In this document: one piece after another, positions 51,395 to 59,284 of the stretch | Position numbering within the stretch: the first letter of the stretch is position 1 | How the letters are laid out: each line of letters opens with the position of its first letter | From: Dokdonia sp. Dokd-P16 | GTDB taxonomy: Bacteria > Bacteroidota > Bacteroidia > Flavobacteriales > Flavobacteriaceae | Length of the DNA: 64,000 bases | Assembly: GCF_003095655.1 (NCBI RefSeq) | Contig: NZ_CP029151.1 | Span: 1,115,001-1,179,000, forward strand | Reading direction: 5' to 3' | Notes under the pieces: model-generated | Told to the model about the DNA's origin: nothing | Seen by the model: only the letters and a program-made list of their open reading frames with translations | Database searches by the model: none | Position numbers and translations under genes: made by a program

Positions 51395-53572
51395 ATGAAA
51401 AAGATCCTATTGAGTATGATTGCGCTTGCAGGAATTACAGCTAGTGCACAAGAGAAAACAGTGGTAGACACTACAAAAGTAGAATCCCTAGATGAAGTTT
51501 TAGTACGCTCTGTAAGAGTAAAAGCCGACTCACCAATTACGCATTCCAACCTTACAAAAAAACAAATTGCAGAGCGCAACTTAGGACAAGACATTGCCAC
51601 GCAGCTCAACTTTTTACCAAGTGTAGTTACAACCTCAGATGCCGGTGCGGGAATAGGTTACACAGGTTTTAGAGTGCGCGGTACGGGTAATCAAGGTATC
51701 AATGTTACTATAAATGGAATCCCATATAATGATGCAGAGAGTGCAACTACATTCTTTGTAAACCTACAAGATTTTAGCTCTTCTGTTGAGAGTTTACAGT
51801 TACAACGTGGTGTAGGATCTTCTACTAATGGACCTGGAGCTTTTGGAGCAAGTCTTAATATTCTTACTGATGCAATTTCTAATGAAGCATATGGTGAGAT
51901 TTCTAACTCTTTTGGGTCTTTTGGGACGCGACGTCACAATGTGAAATTTAGTACAGGTTTGCTTAATGATCACATAGAGATATCTGGTCGTTTATCACAG
52001 ATTAAATCTGACGGTTACATCGACCGTGCGTCATCTGATCTTAAATCGTATTTTTTACAAGCAGCATACAAGGATGATAATACACTTATCAAACTTATCA
52101 ACTTTGCAGGATCTGAGGTTACATACCAATCTTGGTTTGGGATAGATGCAGAGACACTTGAGGAAGATAGAACCTTTAACCCTGCTGGACAGTTTACAGA
52201 TGAGAATGGTGAGACACGCTTTCACGAGAATCAAGTAGATGATTACAAGCAAGATCATTACCAACTGCATTGGAACCAGCGTTATGACAATAACTGGAGC
52301 ACACAGCTTAGTTTAAACTACACCTACGGGAGAGGATTTTTTGAAGAATATAAAGAGGATGAAGATCTTGCATTTTACAGTATTGCCCCTGTAGTTATAG
52401 GTAGTGAGACCATAGAAACATCAGATATTATAAGACGTCGCTGGCTAGACAATGACTTCTATGTGGCAAGTGCAACGGCAAATTACAAGGACAACAAAAT
52501 CGACTTTGTAGGTGGTGCTTACGGTAGTATTTATGATGGAGACCATTTTGGCGAAGTGATTTGGGCGCGTTTTGCTAGTGATAGTGAGACTGGTGACAAC
52601 TACTACTTCGGGACTGGAAAGAAAAAAGAATTTTCTGCTTTCGCGAAAGCGAACTACCGCTTCAATTCAAAATGGAGTGGATACTTAGACCTACAGCAGC
52701 GCTTTATCTCATACACTACAGACGGAATCAACTCTGACGTTGCCGAATTTATTGTAGATGAAGACTATAGTTTCTTTAACCCAAAAGCAGGTCTTTCTTA
52801 TAAAATAGACAGCGAAAACCAATTATATGCATCTTTTGCAAGAGCAAATCGCGAACCTAACCGTACAGATTTTGAAAACGGAGCTCCGCGTCCAGAGCGT
52901 CTTAATGATTGGGAATTAGGATGGAGATACAATACAAGCCGCGTGTCGCTTAATGTAAATGGATATTATATGGGATATCGTGACCAGCTAGTTCTCACTG
53001 GAGCGCTAGATGACGTAGGGGCACCTATACGTGCAAATAGTGGTGAGAGTTATAGAGCAGGTATCGAAATAGATGCTGCAATTGCTATTACTGATAAGTT
53101 GATGATACAACCTAACCTAGCACTAAGCACAAATAAAAACAAAGACTTCGTTTTTGAAAGAGATGGTGTGTTAACAAATCTAGGCAATACAAATATCTCT
53201 TATTCTCCAGATGTAGTAGTGGGTAACACCATAAGCTACAAACCTGCAGAAAATCTAAGGTTAAGCTTCCTGTCTAAATACGTGGGAGAGCAATATCTAG
53301 GGAACATCGATAGCGACTTTTCAAAGCTAGATAGCTACTTTACAAATGACCTCAACATAAGTTATGAGATAAAGGATGTGTCTGTTTTTAAATCTATTAT
53401 CCTTAACGGATTAGTAAACAACATCTTTGATATAGACTATGTGTCAAATGGATATTTCTTTACCTATGATGATGATTTTTCAGTACCAAATGAGATCACT
53501 ACCATTGAAGGAGCGGGCTATTATCCGCAGGCGGGAATTAACTTCTTAGTAGGTGCTACGCTTAAATTTTAA
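51395..53572 (+). CDS. TonB-dependent receptor, probable thiamine uptake
   Basis: A 725-residue outer-membrane receptor with a signal (MKKILLSMIALAGITASAQ), a TonB box-like VESLDEVLVRSVRV, a plug domain (about 40-170: IATQLNFLPSVVTTSDAGAG, GFRVRGTGNQGINVTINGIPYNDAES) and a 22-strand type barrel ending in LVGATLKF. A TPP riboswitch precedes it, so thiamine or its precursor is the likely ligand. A shortened genome palindrome is read in frame as AFAKA (52637-52651). Confidence 0.92.
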   Translation: MKKILLSMIALAGITASAQEKTVVDTTKVESLDEVLVRSVRVKADSPITHSNLTKKQIAERNLGQDIATQLNFLPSVVTTSDAGAGIGYTGFRVRGTGNQGINVTINGIPYNDAESATTFFVNLQDFSSSVESLQLQRGVGSSTNGPGAFGASLNILTDAISNEAYGEISNSFGSFGTRRHNVKFSTGLLNDHIEISGRLSQIKSDGYIDRASSDLKSYFLQAAYKDDNTLIKLINFAGSEVTYQSWFGIDAETLEEDRTFNPAGQFTDENGETRFHENQVDDYKQDHYQLHWNQRYDNNWSTQLSLNYTYGRGFFEEYKEDEDLAFYSIAPVVIGSETIETSDIIRRRWLDNDFYVASATANYKDNKIDFVGGAYGSIYDGDHFGEVIWARFASDSETGDNYYFGTGKKKEFSAFAKANYRFNSKWSGYLDLQQRFISYTTDGINSDVAEFIVDEDYSFFNPKAGLSYKIDSENQLYASFARANREPNRTDFENGAPRPERLNDWELGWRYNTSRVSLNVNGYYMGYRDQLVLTGALDDVGAPIRANSGESYRAGIEIDAAIAITDKLMIQPNLALSTNKNKDFVFERDGVLTNLGNTNISYSPDVVVGNTISYKPAENLRLSFLSKYVGEQYLGNIDSDFSKLDSYFTNDLNISYEIKDVSVFKSIILNGLVNNIFDIDYVSNGYFFTYDDDFSVPNEITTIEGAGYYPQAGINFLVGATLKF

Positions 53573-53669
53573 GGGATAAAACGCCTTATTATTTAATTTT
53601 CGCTATATTTAAGTCGCTAAAAATAAACAATGTGTAATCAGTTGGGGGACTGAACTACAAATTGTAAGT

Positions 53670-53706
53670 GAGAAGCCGCCTCTTTTGAGTCGGCTTCTTT
53701 TTTTTC
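53670..53706. terminator. Terminator between convergent genes
   Basis: The stem agaagccg/cggcttct is followed by a run of T. Confidence 0.8.
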
Positions 53707-53708
53707 TT

Positions 53709-54131
53709 TTAGTTAAATACGGTGATGCTATTACCAGAAGCATTTACTCGGTAATTAAGCATTGTGTATTCTAGCACCTCATTATTAGACTGCCCAGTAA
53801 AAAGATTGTAACTATTATCATCATCACACTGACATTTTACATTAATACCGTCTATAACCATGAGCGAGCAATCATTGGGTGCATGGTTAGGGTCTGATGC
53901 TTCCCACGCAACAATGCTGCTGCCTGTATTAATAACAAAAAGACCACGTAAACCACCATTCTGAACATAGATAGGATTACTTGGAATTTCTAAATCTAAT
54001 ACCTGGATAGCACTCAACTGTGTAGAAAAGTTCACATCTAGTAAGAAAGGATTACGCTGGTTTCCATCATCACTATTTGTGCATGAAAAGCAAAGAGTAG
54101 TAAGAAGGACAAAGGTCAATATCTGACGCAT
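53709..54131 (-). CDS. Lipoprotein of unknown function
   Basis: A 140-residue exported lipoprotein starting at the ATG at 54131 (MRQILTFVLLTTLCFSC, lipobox Cys17); a longer in-frame start at 54197 reads through a genome palindrome. The mature part is rich in Asn/Asp and Ser with a CSLMVIDGINVKCQC motif that contains three Cys. It resembles surface lipoproteins with a Rieske-like C-x-C-like stretch (NAPNDCSLMVIDGINVKCQCDDD), but I do not claim a metal centre. Confidence 0.75.
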   Translation of the reverse strand: MRQILTFVLLTTLCFSCTNSDDGNQRNPFLLDVNFSTQLSAIQVLDLEIPSNPIYVQNGGLRGLFVINTGSSIVAWEASDPNHAPNDCSLMVIDGINVKCQCDDDNSYNLFTGQSNNEVLEYTMLNYRVNASGNSITVFN

Positions 54132-54148
54132 AGAAATATTTTTTTTTA

Positions 54149-54164
54149 CGCTTTCGCGAAAGCG
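54149..54164. repeat. Genome palindrome, full copy
   Basis: CGCTTTCGCGAAAGCG just upstream of the lipoprotein start codon. Confidence 0.95.
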
Positions 54165-54321
54165 TGATTTCAATAATTTAGGCTCGCAAGGTACCATAAA
54201 ACGGTAAAGGATTTAAAATATTTTGTATATTCGTGAGACACGTCCCGAAGAGGGACTTTTTTTATGTGTATGCATAAAATGACACCATTTTTAAACTAAT
54301 TATACTTAAACCGGATCTATT

Positions 54322-54798
54322 ATGAGTAAGGTAAATTATTATACACCAGAGGGCTTAAAAAAGCTCAAGGATGAACTCAATCACCTACGCGATGTGGAGC
54401 GCCCTAAGGCATCACAAGATATTGCAGATGCTCGTGACAAAGGAGATTTAAGTGAGAACGCTGAATATGATGCTGCAAAGGAAGCACAAGGTATGCTTGA
54501 AATGCGTATTGCAAAATTAGAAAACCTAGCCTCAAATGCACGTATCATTGACGAGTCACAACTAGACACTTCTAAAGTGCTTGTGCACTCTACAGTAAAG
54601 ATTAAAAATCAAATTAATGGCGCAACCATGACCTACAAACTTGTAGCTCAAAATGAAGCCGACATTAAAAAAGGTCTTATCTCTGTAGACTCACCTATAG
54701 GTAAAGGACTGCTAGGTAAGGAAGTAGGTGAAGTAGCTGAAATTCAAGTGCCAAGTGGCGTGATGAAATTTGACGTTGTTTCTATCTCAAGAGACTAA
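54322..54798 (+). CDS. greA: Transcription elongation factor GreA
   Basis: Rescues backtracked RNA polymerase by stimulating transcript cleavage. 158 residues: an N-terminal coiled coil (about 10-75) with the acidic tip DARDKGDLSENAEYDAAKE, and a C-terminal FKBP-like domain ending in KFDVVSISRD. It is followed by a HIT gene after a terminator. Confidence 0.96.
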   Translation: MSKVNYYTPEGLKKLKDELNHLRDVERPKASQDIADARDKGDLSENAEYDAAKEAQGMLEMRIAKLENLASNARIIDESQLDTSKVLVHSTVKIKNQINGATMTYKLVAQNEADIKKGLISVDSPIGKGLLGKEVGEVAEIQVPSGVMKFDVVSISRD

Positions 54799-54841
54799 GT
54801 TGAACTCGAAATTGAAGTTGAAATTGAAGTTGAAATTGAAA
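54799..54841. repeat. Short tandem repeat after greA
   Basis: About three and a half imperfect copies of a 12-bp unit, ttgaaattgaag, directly after the greA stop codon. Copy number may vary among strains. Confidence 0.7.
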
Positions 54842-54865
54842 GCTCTATGCTTCTTTAACTACATT

Positions 54866-54902
54866 AAAAGACTAAAAGTTACCATGTAATTTTTAGTCTT
54901 TT
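54866..54902 (+). terminator. Terminator after greA
   Basis: The stem aaaagactaaaa/ttttagtctttt with T run. Confidence 0.8.
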
Positions 54903-54943
54903 TACTTAATAGATTTACCTATCCATTTCATAAACACATTCAT

Positions 54944-55333
54944 ATGCCAAGCATTTTTACCAAGATTATAAATAAAGAAATTCCAGGACACATCGTTGCA
55001 GAAGATGATAAGCACATCGCCATTCTAGATGTAAATCCTAATGCAAAAGGACATACACTCTGTATCCCTAAAAAGGAGGTAAATAAAGTATTTGATCTTG
55101 AGGAACAAGAATACCTCGACCTGATGCTATTCTCTCGCAAGGTTGCAATTGCTCTAGAAAAAGCAGTGCCTTGTAAACGCGTAGGCGTTTCTGTAATAGG
55201 TCTTGAAGTTCCTCACGTACATGTACATCTTGTACCGCTACAAACTATGGAAGATATCCAGTTTAAGAAAAAAGTGACACTTACCGATGGAGAGTTTAAA
55301 GAGCTTGTAGAGGTTATAAAAAGTGAGTTTTAG
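54944..55333 (+). CDS. HIT family nucleotide-binding protein
   Basis: A 129-residue histidine-triad hydrolase or transferase of nucleotide conjugates. The triad HVHVHLVP (about 96-103) and the N-terminal IFTKIINKEIPGHIVAED are clear. The exact substrate of bacterial members is often unknown. Confidence 0.93.
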   Translation: MPSIFTKIINKEIPGHIVAEDDKHIAILDVNPNAKGHTLCIPKKEVNKVFDLEEQEYLDLMLFSRKVAIALEKAVPCKRVGVSVIGLEVPHVHVHLVPLQTMEDIQFKKKVTLTDGEFKELVEVIKSEF

Positions 55334-55340
55334 AAACATA

Positions 55341-55447
55341 AACACCTGCTATTCAATCAAAAATATTTCTAACTTCGTAAACTATTTGTAAGATTTTTCT
55401 TTGTTGGTTTGTTTTTTTAGGTTTGAACTTATTGATCTAAAAACTAA
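55341..55447 (+). promoter_or_regulatory. Leader-promoter repeat L3
   Basis: First of five related leaders in the 55-61 kb array. The -33 TTTG (55400-55403) and -7 TAGGTTTG (55418-55425) are separated by only 14 bp because the T run holds just 7 T. That is below the 17-23 bp usual for this promoter class, so this copy may be weak or off. Confidence 0.65.
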
Positions 55448-55461
55448 CAAATTATAATAAA

Positions 55462-55686
55462 ATCATCAGCTCATCATTTGTTGCATTACTTATAGTAGCT
55501 TCTACTAATTTAAACGCTAATATTGTTAGTGAGGAGTTTTTTGATGCAGATTGTTTTACTGTTGCATCTCAAACAGAACAAGATTTCCTTGATAATATGG
55601 CAAATCAACATGCAATACCCTCTGCTGAAATTTCTTTTCGTGTTTTCGCAGCTGCATTTGACGCCTGTTATGAAACTCAAAACTAA
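55462..55686 (+). CDS. Two-Cys secreted peptide lacking ATG (pep3)
   Basis: An open frame of about 75 codons. Upstream codons in frame read YNKIIS, with no ATG, GTG or TTG, where intact relatives have MKKLIL; a start mutation plus one-base loss would explain this (55462 marks the first ATC codon). A hydrophobic signal (SSSFVALLIVASTNLNA) is followed by ADC, 37 residues, then AC and YETQN. The pattern matches the other array peptides, so it belongs to the same unknown family, though it may not be translated now. Confidence 0.5.
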   Translation: MISSSFVALLIVASTNLNANIVSEEFFDADCFTVASQTEQDFLDNMANQHAIPSAEISFRVFAAAFDACYETQN

Positions 55687-55709
55687 TACTTGAGACTTTA
55701 CATTTTTCA

Positions 55710-55754
55710 AAACCAGATACTAACATTACTATTAGTTCTGACAGTATCTGGTTT
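55710..55754 (+). terminator. Stem-loop between pep3 and GLPGLI 2
   Basis: The 12-bp stem aaaccagatact/agtatctggttt has a loop of about 21 nt. It ends 17 bp before the GLPGLI start. Confidence 0.6.
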
Positions 55755-55771
55755 ATTAAACATTGACAGCT

Positions 55772-56491
55772 ATGAAATCAAAGTGCCTTATAGGACTTCT
55801 ATTCTTTTGTGTAACATCCTTAACTGCCCAATCTGGCAAAGCTATCTATAGTAAAGAATTAACATCGCTCAACAACGATATATCAAATCTTAGCCTTAAA
55901 CAAAAATCATATAGAAAACAGATTTTGAAGAATCTTCAAAATTGGAATTATCAATTAGATTTTAATGATAAAAAAGCTAGCTACGCAAAACAAGAATCCC
56001 TCAATATAAAAACTAATCCGGTAATAGATGCTATGACCTTGGGTTTTGCTAATTTTTCAGGTAGTATTTATTTCGACACCGCACAGGACATTGTATTAAA
56101 CATTAAAGAATTTGATGGAGAAAAATATATTATAAAAAAAAATAAAATCAATTGGACACTGTCAAAAGATACTCTTCAAATTGACAATTACCTTTGTTAT
56201 AAGGCCACAACTATTGAAAACATATCTTATTTAGGAAAGGAGCAACAAATAAAGATTATTGCATGGTATTCTCCTGAAATATCATTGTCATTTGGACCCG
56301 ACGGTTATGGAGGATTGCCTGGAATCATTATGAAATTAGAAAAAAATGGCACTACAACCACACTAAAAGAAATCCTGTTTTCTAAAAAAAATACCGAAGC
56401 AATAATTAAACCATCTAATGGAAAAGTGGTTACTGAGGATGAATTTAACAAAATAACTTCTTTAGCTTATAATAACATAAAAAACAAGTAA
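55772..56491 (+). CDS. GLPGLI family protein 2
   Basis: A 239-residue exported protein from the ATG at 55772 (MKSKCLIGLLFFCVTSLTAQ); an in-frame TTG nine bases upstream is less likely. The signature region is IAWYSPEISLSFGPDGYGGLPGIIMKLE (about 166-193). The N-terminal ~100 residues are the least conserved part between array members. No enzyme motif is visible. It follows the pep3 stem-loop and precedes a fresh leader. Confidence 0.82.
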   Translation: MKSKCLIGLLFFCVTSLTAQSGKAIYSKELTSLNNDISNLSLKQKSYRKQILKNLQNWNYQLDFNDKKASYAKQESLNIKTNPVIDAMTLGFANFSGSIYFDTAQDIVLNIKEFDGEKYIIKKNKINWTLSKDTLQIDNYLCYKATTIENISYLGKEQQIKIIAWYSPEISLSFGPDGYGGLPGIIMKLEKNGTTTTLKEILFSKKNTEAIIKPSNGKVVTEDEFNKITSLAYNNIKNK

Positions 56492-56502
56492 CACTTGACA
56501 AA

Positions 56503-56626
56503 TAAAACACGTACACACCTGTACTTCAATCAATAATATTTCTAACTTCGTAAACTATTTGTAAGATTTTTCTTTGTTGGTTTGTTTTTTTTTTAGGTTT
56601 GAACTTATTGATCTAAAAACTAAACA
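56503..56626 (+). promoter_or_regulatory. Leader-promoter repeat L4
   Basis: The -33 TTTG (56573-56576) and -7 TAGGTTTG (56594-56601) are separated by 17 bp with a 10-T run, an active-looking spacing. It is followed by the ATT-start pep4. Confidence 0.65.
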
Positions 56627-56860
56627 ATTAAGAGAAAATCACTGTCAATTTTAAGTTTTGCATTTATATTTACAAATGCTCTTGCCAAAGAAAATCCGAA
56701 CTATATAATAGAGCCTGATTGTGTTGGAGCTGCCATTGCTGCTGGTGATTTAGCCGAAAGCCTTGGAAGCTCTTATGAAGATGCTTATAATACAGCTAAT
56801 GACGTTTACGACGCTTGTATGTCTGGACGGGCAATTACATTAACAACTGCAATGGAATAG
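56627..56860 (+). CDS. Two-Cys secreted peptide with ATT in start position (pep4)
   Basis: A 77-codon frame beginning at ATT, in the same place as the ATG of intact copies (ATT AAG AGA AAA). The signal segment KRKSLSILSFAFIFTNALA precedes a mature EPDC, 31 residues, then DAC and MSGRAITLTTAME. Aromatic/Asp residues before the second cysteine (YDAC) match the family. Initiation at ATT is possible but rare, so expression may be low or nil. Confidence 0.6.
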   Translation: MKRKSLSILSFAFIFTNALAKENPNYIIEPDCVGAAIAAGDLAESLGSSYEDAYNTANDVYDACMSGRAITLTTAME

Positions 56861-56879
56861 ACAAAAGTAATTTTAAGTG

Positions 56880-56911
56880 AAGATGGATTTTATTTAAGGT
56901 CCATCTTTTTT
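56880..56911 (+). terminator. Stem-loop between pep4 and GLPGLI 3
   Basis: The stem aagatgga/tccatctt with a T run (6 T) ends 13 bp before the next start. Confidence 0.65.
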
Positions 56912-56924
56912 AATCAAGAAAAAA

Positions 56925-57656
56925 ATGAAATTATTACTTTTAATATATACTCTATTATTCTACACCTCTGCAAATGCACAACATCTTAAGGTAACTTATA
57001 ATATTAAAGATTTTAATACTCAAATACCAGATTCTTTTAAGTCAAACCCTGCTTATGCATATTTAATTAAAAGAAACGAAAACATTAAAAAGCATATTGA
57101 TCAAGTTCATTTTGAATTGAAGGCAACATCTAATGAATCTATTTTTACTTACATAGATATACTCGACCCTCCAAAAGATATAGGAAAATCAATCAAATCA
57201 GGTATTATAGCAACTGGAATGAATGGTATATTTTACAGTAATAATAAGACAGAAGAACTTAGTATAAAAAAAAACATAGGAGGACAAATTTTTACAATAT
57301 TAACCAAATCAAACAATAGAATTTGGCACCTAGAAAATGACCGTAAGTTTATATTGAATAAACACTGTCTTAAGGCCACAACTACAGATACTATTAGAAA
57401 TTCTAAGGGTAAATTTTTAAAAAAAATTACGGCTTGGTATGATCCAAGCATGCCTTATAATATTGGACCAGGAACTTACAGAGGTCTTCCTGGAATAATA
57501 TTATCTATTGAAGTCCAAGAAACTAATAAACATTACAAAATAGAAGCTATCTCCATTAAAAATGGAGAAAAATTCATCCCTAGGTTTAGGGTAGAAAATC
57601 CAATAACTCAAGCAGCACTGGATAGTTTATTTGTTAGTAAGAAAGGTGGTTTTTAA
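56925..57656 (+). CDS. GLPGLI family protein 3
   Basis: A 243-residue exported protein (signal MKLLLLIYTLLFYTSANAQ). The signature is TAWYDPSMPYNIGPGTYRGLPGIILSIE (about 174-201). Several Lys/Asn-rich stretches reflect the high AT content of this array compared with greA. It ends 5 bp before leader L5. Confidence 0.82.
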   Translation: MKLLLLIYTLLFYTSANAQHLKVTYNIKDFNTQIPDSFKSNPAYAYLIKRNENIKKHIDQVHFELKATSNESIFTYIDILDPPKDIGKSIKSGIIATGMNGIFYSNNKTEELSIKKNIGGQIFTILTKSNNRIWHLENDRKFILNKHCLKATTTDTIRNSKGKFLKKITAWYDPSMPYNIGPGTYRGLPGIILSIEVQETNKHYKIEAISIKNGEKFIPRFRVENPITQAALDSLFVSKKGGF

Positions 57657-57660
57657 AAAA

Positions 57661-57791
57661 ATAAAACACGCAAACACCTGTACTTCAACCAATAATATGT
57701 CAAACTTTCTAAACTATTTGTAGGATTTTTCTTTGCTGGATTGCTTTTTCTTTTTATGTTTGACATTCATCAATGTAAAGATCAATATATT
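57661..57791 (+). promoter_or_regulatory. Leader-promoter repeat L5
   Basis: Most divergent leader. The -33 TTTG (57732-57735) and -7 TATGTTTG (57755-57762) are 19 bp apart; the T run is broken by a C. It precedes the frameshifted pep5. Confidence 0.6.
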
Positions 57792-58012
57792 ATGAAGGAA
57801 TCATTACTTGCCTCAACAATCTATCTAGCATAAGAAGTTTCGCAACAATAAGCCACAATGAGGATATATCAAATGAACGACCTCAAATGCCGGATTCAAT
57901 CTGCTTTGAGGGAGCTCATAGTTTATTCACATATTTTTATGGAGGTGTTAACATAAGTAATGTAGGTGATTTTAATCGCTTAGTTGCCTACTGTGAAGCT
58001 CAACAACAGTAA
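57792..58012 (+). pseudogene. Two-Cys secreted peptide, frameshifted (pep5)
   Basis: The ATG at 57792 reads only 13 codons to a stop (57831-57833). The family frame is open in the next phase from 57794 to 58012 and ends PDSIC, 29 residues, then AYC and EAQQQ. A one-base change in the first codons therefore separates the start from the peptide. The signal segment is also less hydrophobic than in the other copies. I read this as a recently inactivated copy. Confidence 0.6.
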
Positions 58013-58024
58013 CCAACATCAGAT

Positions 58025-58756
58025 ATGAAAAAAAATATAATATTTTTTATCTTAGTTATGTTTACAATGCCCATCTTTTCTCAAGATGGGTATAAAGTTT
58101 CTTACTTTATCTCCAAGACGATACCTCATGGGTCTATTGACAACTTAAGCATGCAAGCAAAACAAATGTCACAAAAACTTCTAGATGCTGCAAAAAGCGT
58201 ACGTTATACACTTACCATAAATGAGAAAAGCTCCTATTTTAGCGCAGATGATTTCTTTAGCATAGGAGAGAGTACAAGTCTTGACCAAATCTATTTTGAT
58301 TTAGCTAAAAAAACTACCTCATTTAACAAAGAGATTTATAGTAACTATTCAAATAAGCAAATGACTTTTGTTAAAGACTTGGTTGATAAAGACTTTATTG
58401 TCAAAACAAATTTTATTGATTTTAAATGGAAATTAATTAATGAAGAGAAAACTATAGCAAACCTTAATGCCTATAAAGCAGTTGGAACCTATTTTGACCC
58501 AATTAAAAACAAGGAAGTCACAGTAATAGCATGGTATGTACCTTCAATTCCAATTTCTGGAGGGCCAGACATATTTATGGGTTTACCTGGTCTCATTGCC
58601 GAGGTAGAATTAAAAGGAGCTATAGTAACTATTGAAAAATTAGAAGATATAAAAAACCCTGATATAAATAAGATAGATGATTCTAAGGCTATGACGTCAA
58701 ATGAGTATCATAATTTAATCAAGGATTTAACTGGTAAGTTTATAGATAATAATTAA
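58025..58756 (+). CDS. GLPGLI family protein 4
   Basis: A 243-residue exported protein (signal MKKNIIFFILVMFTMPIFSQ). The signature is IAWYVPSIPISGGPDIFMGLPGLIAEVE (about 169-196). It begins 12 bp after the pep5 frame, without an intervening stem-loop. This is the only pair in the array besides pep7 to lack one. Confidence 0.82.
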   Translation: MKKNIIFFILVMFTMPIFSQDGYKVSYFISKTIPHGSIDNLSMQAKQMSQKLLDAAKSVRYTLTINEKSSYFSADDFFSIGESTSLDQIYFDLAKKTTSFNKEIYSNYSNKQMTFVKDLVDKDFIVKTNFIDFKWKLINEEKTIANLNAYKAVGTYFDPIKNKEVTVIAWYVPSIPISGGPDIFMGLPGLIAEVELKGAIVTIEKLEDIKNPDINKIDDSKAMTSNEYHNLIKDLTGKFIDNN

Positions 58757-58889
58757 GATTTTAATTTGCTGCTTCTCATCTTGTAGTAGTATAAGCAAAA
58801 TCTTTTTTCTTTTATTTAGAAAAGAAATATTAAAAAATTCCAATAATACTTGATGGTACCTCTCTCAATAATAAAAGGACTTCACAAGT

Positions 58890-59020
58890 ACAAAAACACG
58901 CAAACAGCTGTATTCCAATCAATAATATATCAAACTTCCTAAACTATTTGTAAGATTTTTCTTTGTTGGTTCGTTTTTTTTTTTAGGTTTGAAACTCATT
59001 AATCTAAAAACCAATATATT
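58890..59020 (+). promoter_or_regulatory. Leader-promoter repeat L6
   Basis: The -33 TTTG (58962-58965) and -7 TAGGTTTG (58984-58991) are 18 bp apart, with an 11-T run. The spacing is in the usual range and the downstream pep6 has an intact ATG. Confidence 0.7.
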
Positions 59021-59212
59021 ATGAAGAAATTAATTTTACCGTTAGCTGTGATTTTTATTACTATGAGTTCTTTCGCATTAGCTCCAGTTGTGAATTGTGG
59101 ACAAGCTTGTGCTGATTTCGCTACAATTGGTGCAAACGCATCAGGAGGAGATTTCGAATATGAAGCTGATCTATTTTATGCTTGCGTTGGAAAATATTGT
59201 AACCAACAATAG
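59021..59212 (+). CDS. Cys-containing secreted peptide (pep6)
   Basis: A 63-residue peptide with an intact ATG and a strong signal (MKKLILPLAVIFITMSSFALA). The mature part has NCGQAC, then 24 further residues, then ACVGKYC near the C-terminus: four cysteines, two CxxxC pairs. This is more compact than its two-Cys relatives, from NC to AC is 28 residues. It is one of two array peptides that look fully expressed. The leader, ATG and stem-loop are all in place. Confidence 0.75.
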   Translation: MKKLILPLAVIFITMSSFALAPVVNCGQACADFATIGANASGGDFEYEADLFYACVGKYCNQQ

Positions 59213-59237
59213 TCTAATTTTAAACAAAAAGTTTGAC

Positions 59238-59268
59238 ATGTAGGGTGTTTTAATAAAATACCCTACAT
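59238..59268 (+). terminator. Stem-loop between pep6 and GLPGLI 5
   Basis: The 9-bp stem atgtagggt/accctacat is separated by about 13 nt and ends 16 bp before the GLPGLI start. Confidence 0.6.
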
Positions 59269-59284
59269 ATTCAAAGAAAGAATT

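Noticed and set aside
57792-57833. Short ORF from the ATG of pep5 as a real peptide
   Set aside because: Only 13 codons and it ends in the middle of the signal region; the family frame is in another phase, so it is read as a frameshift.
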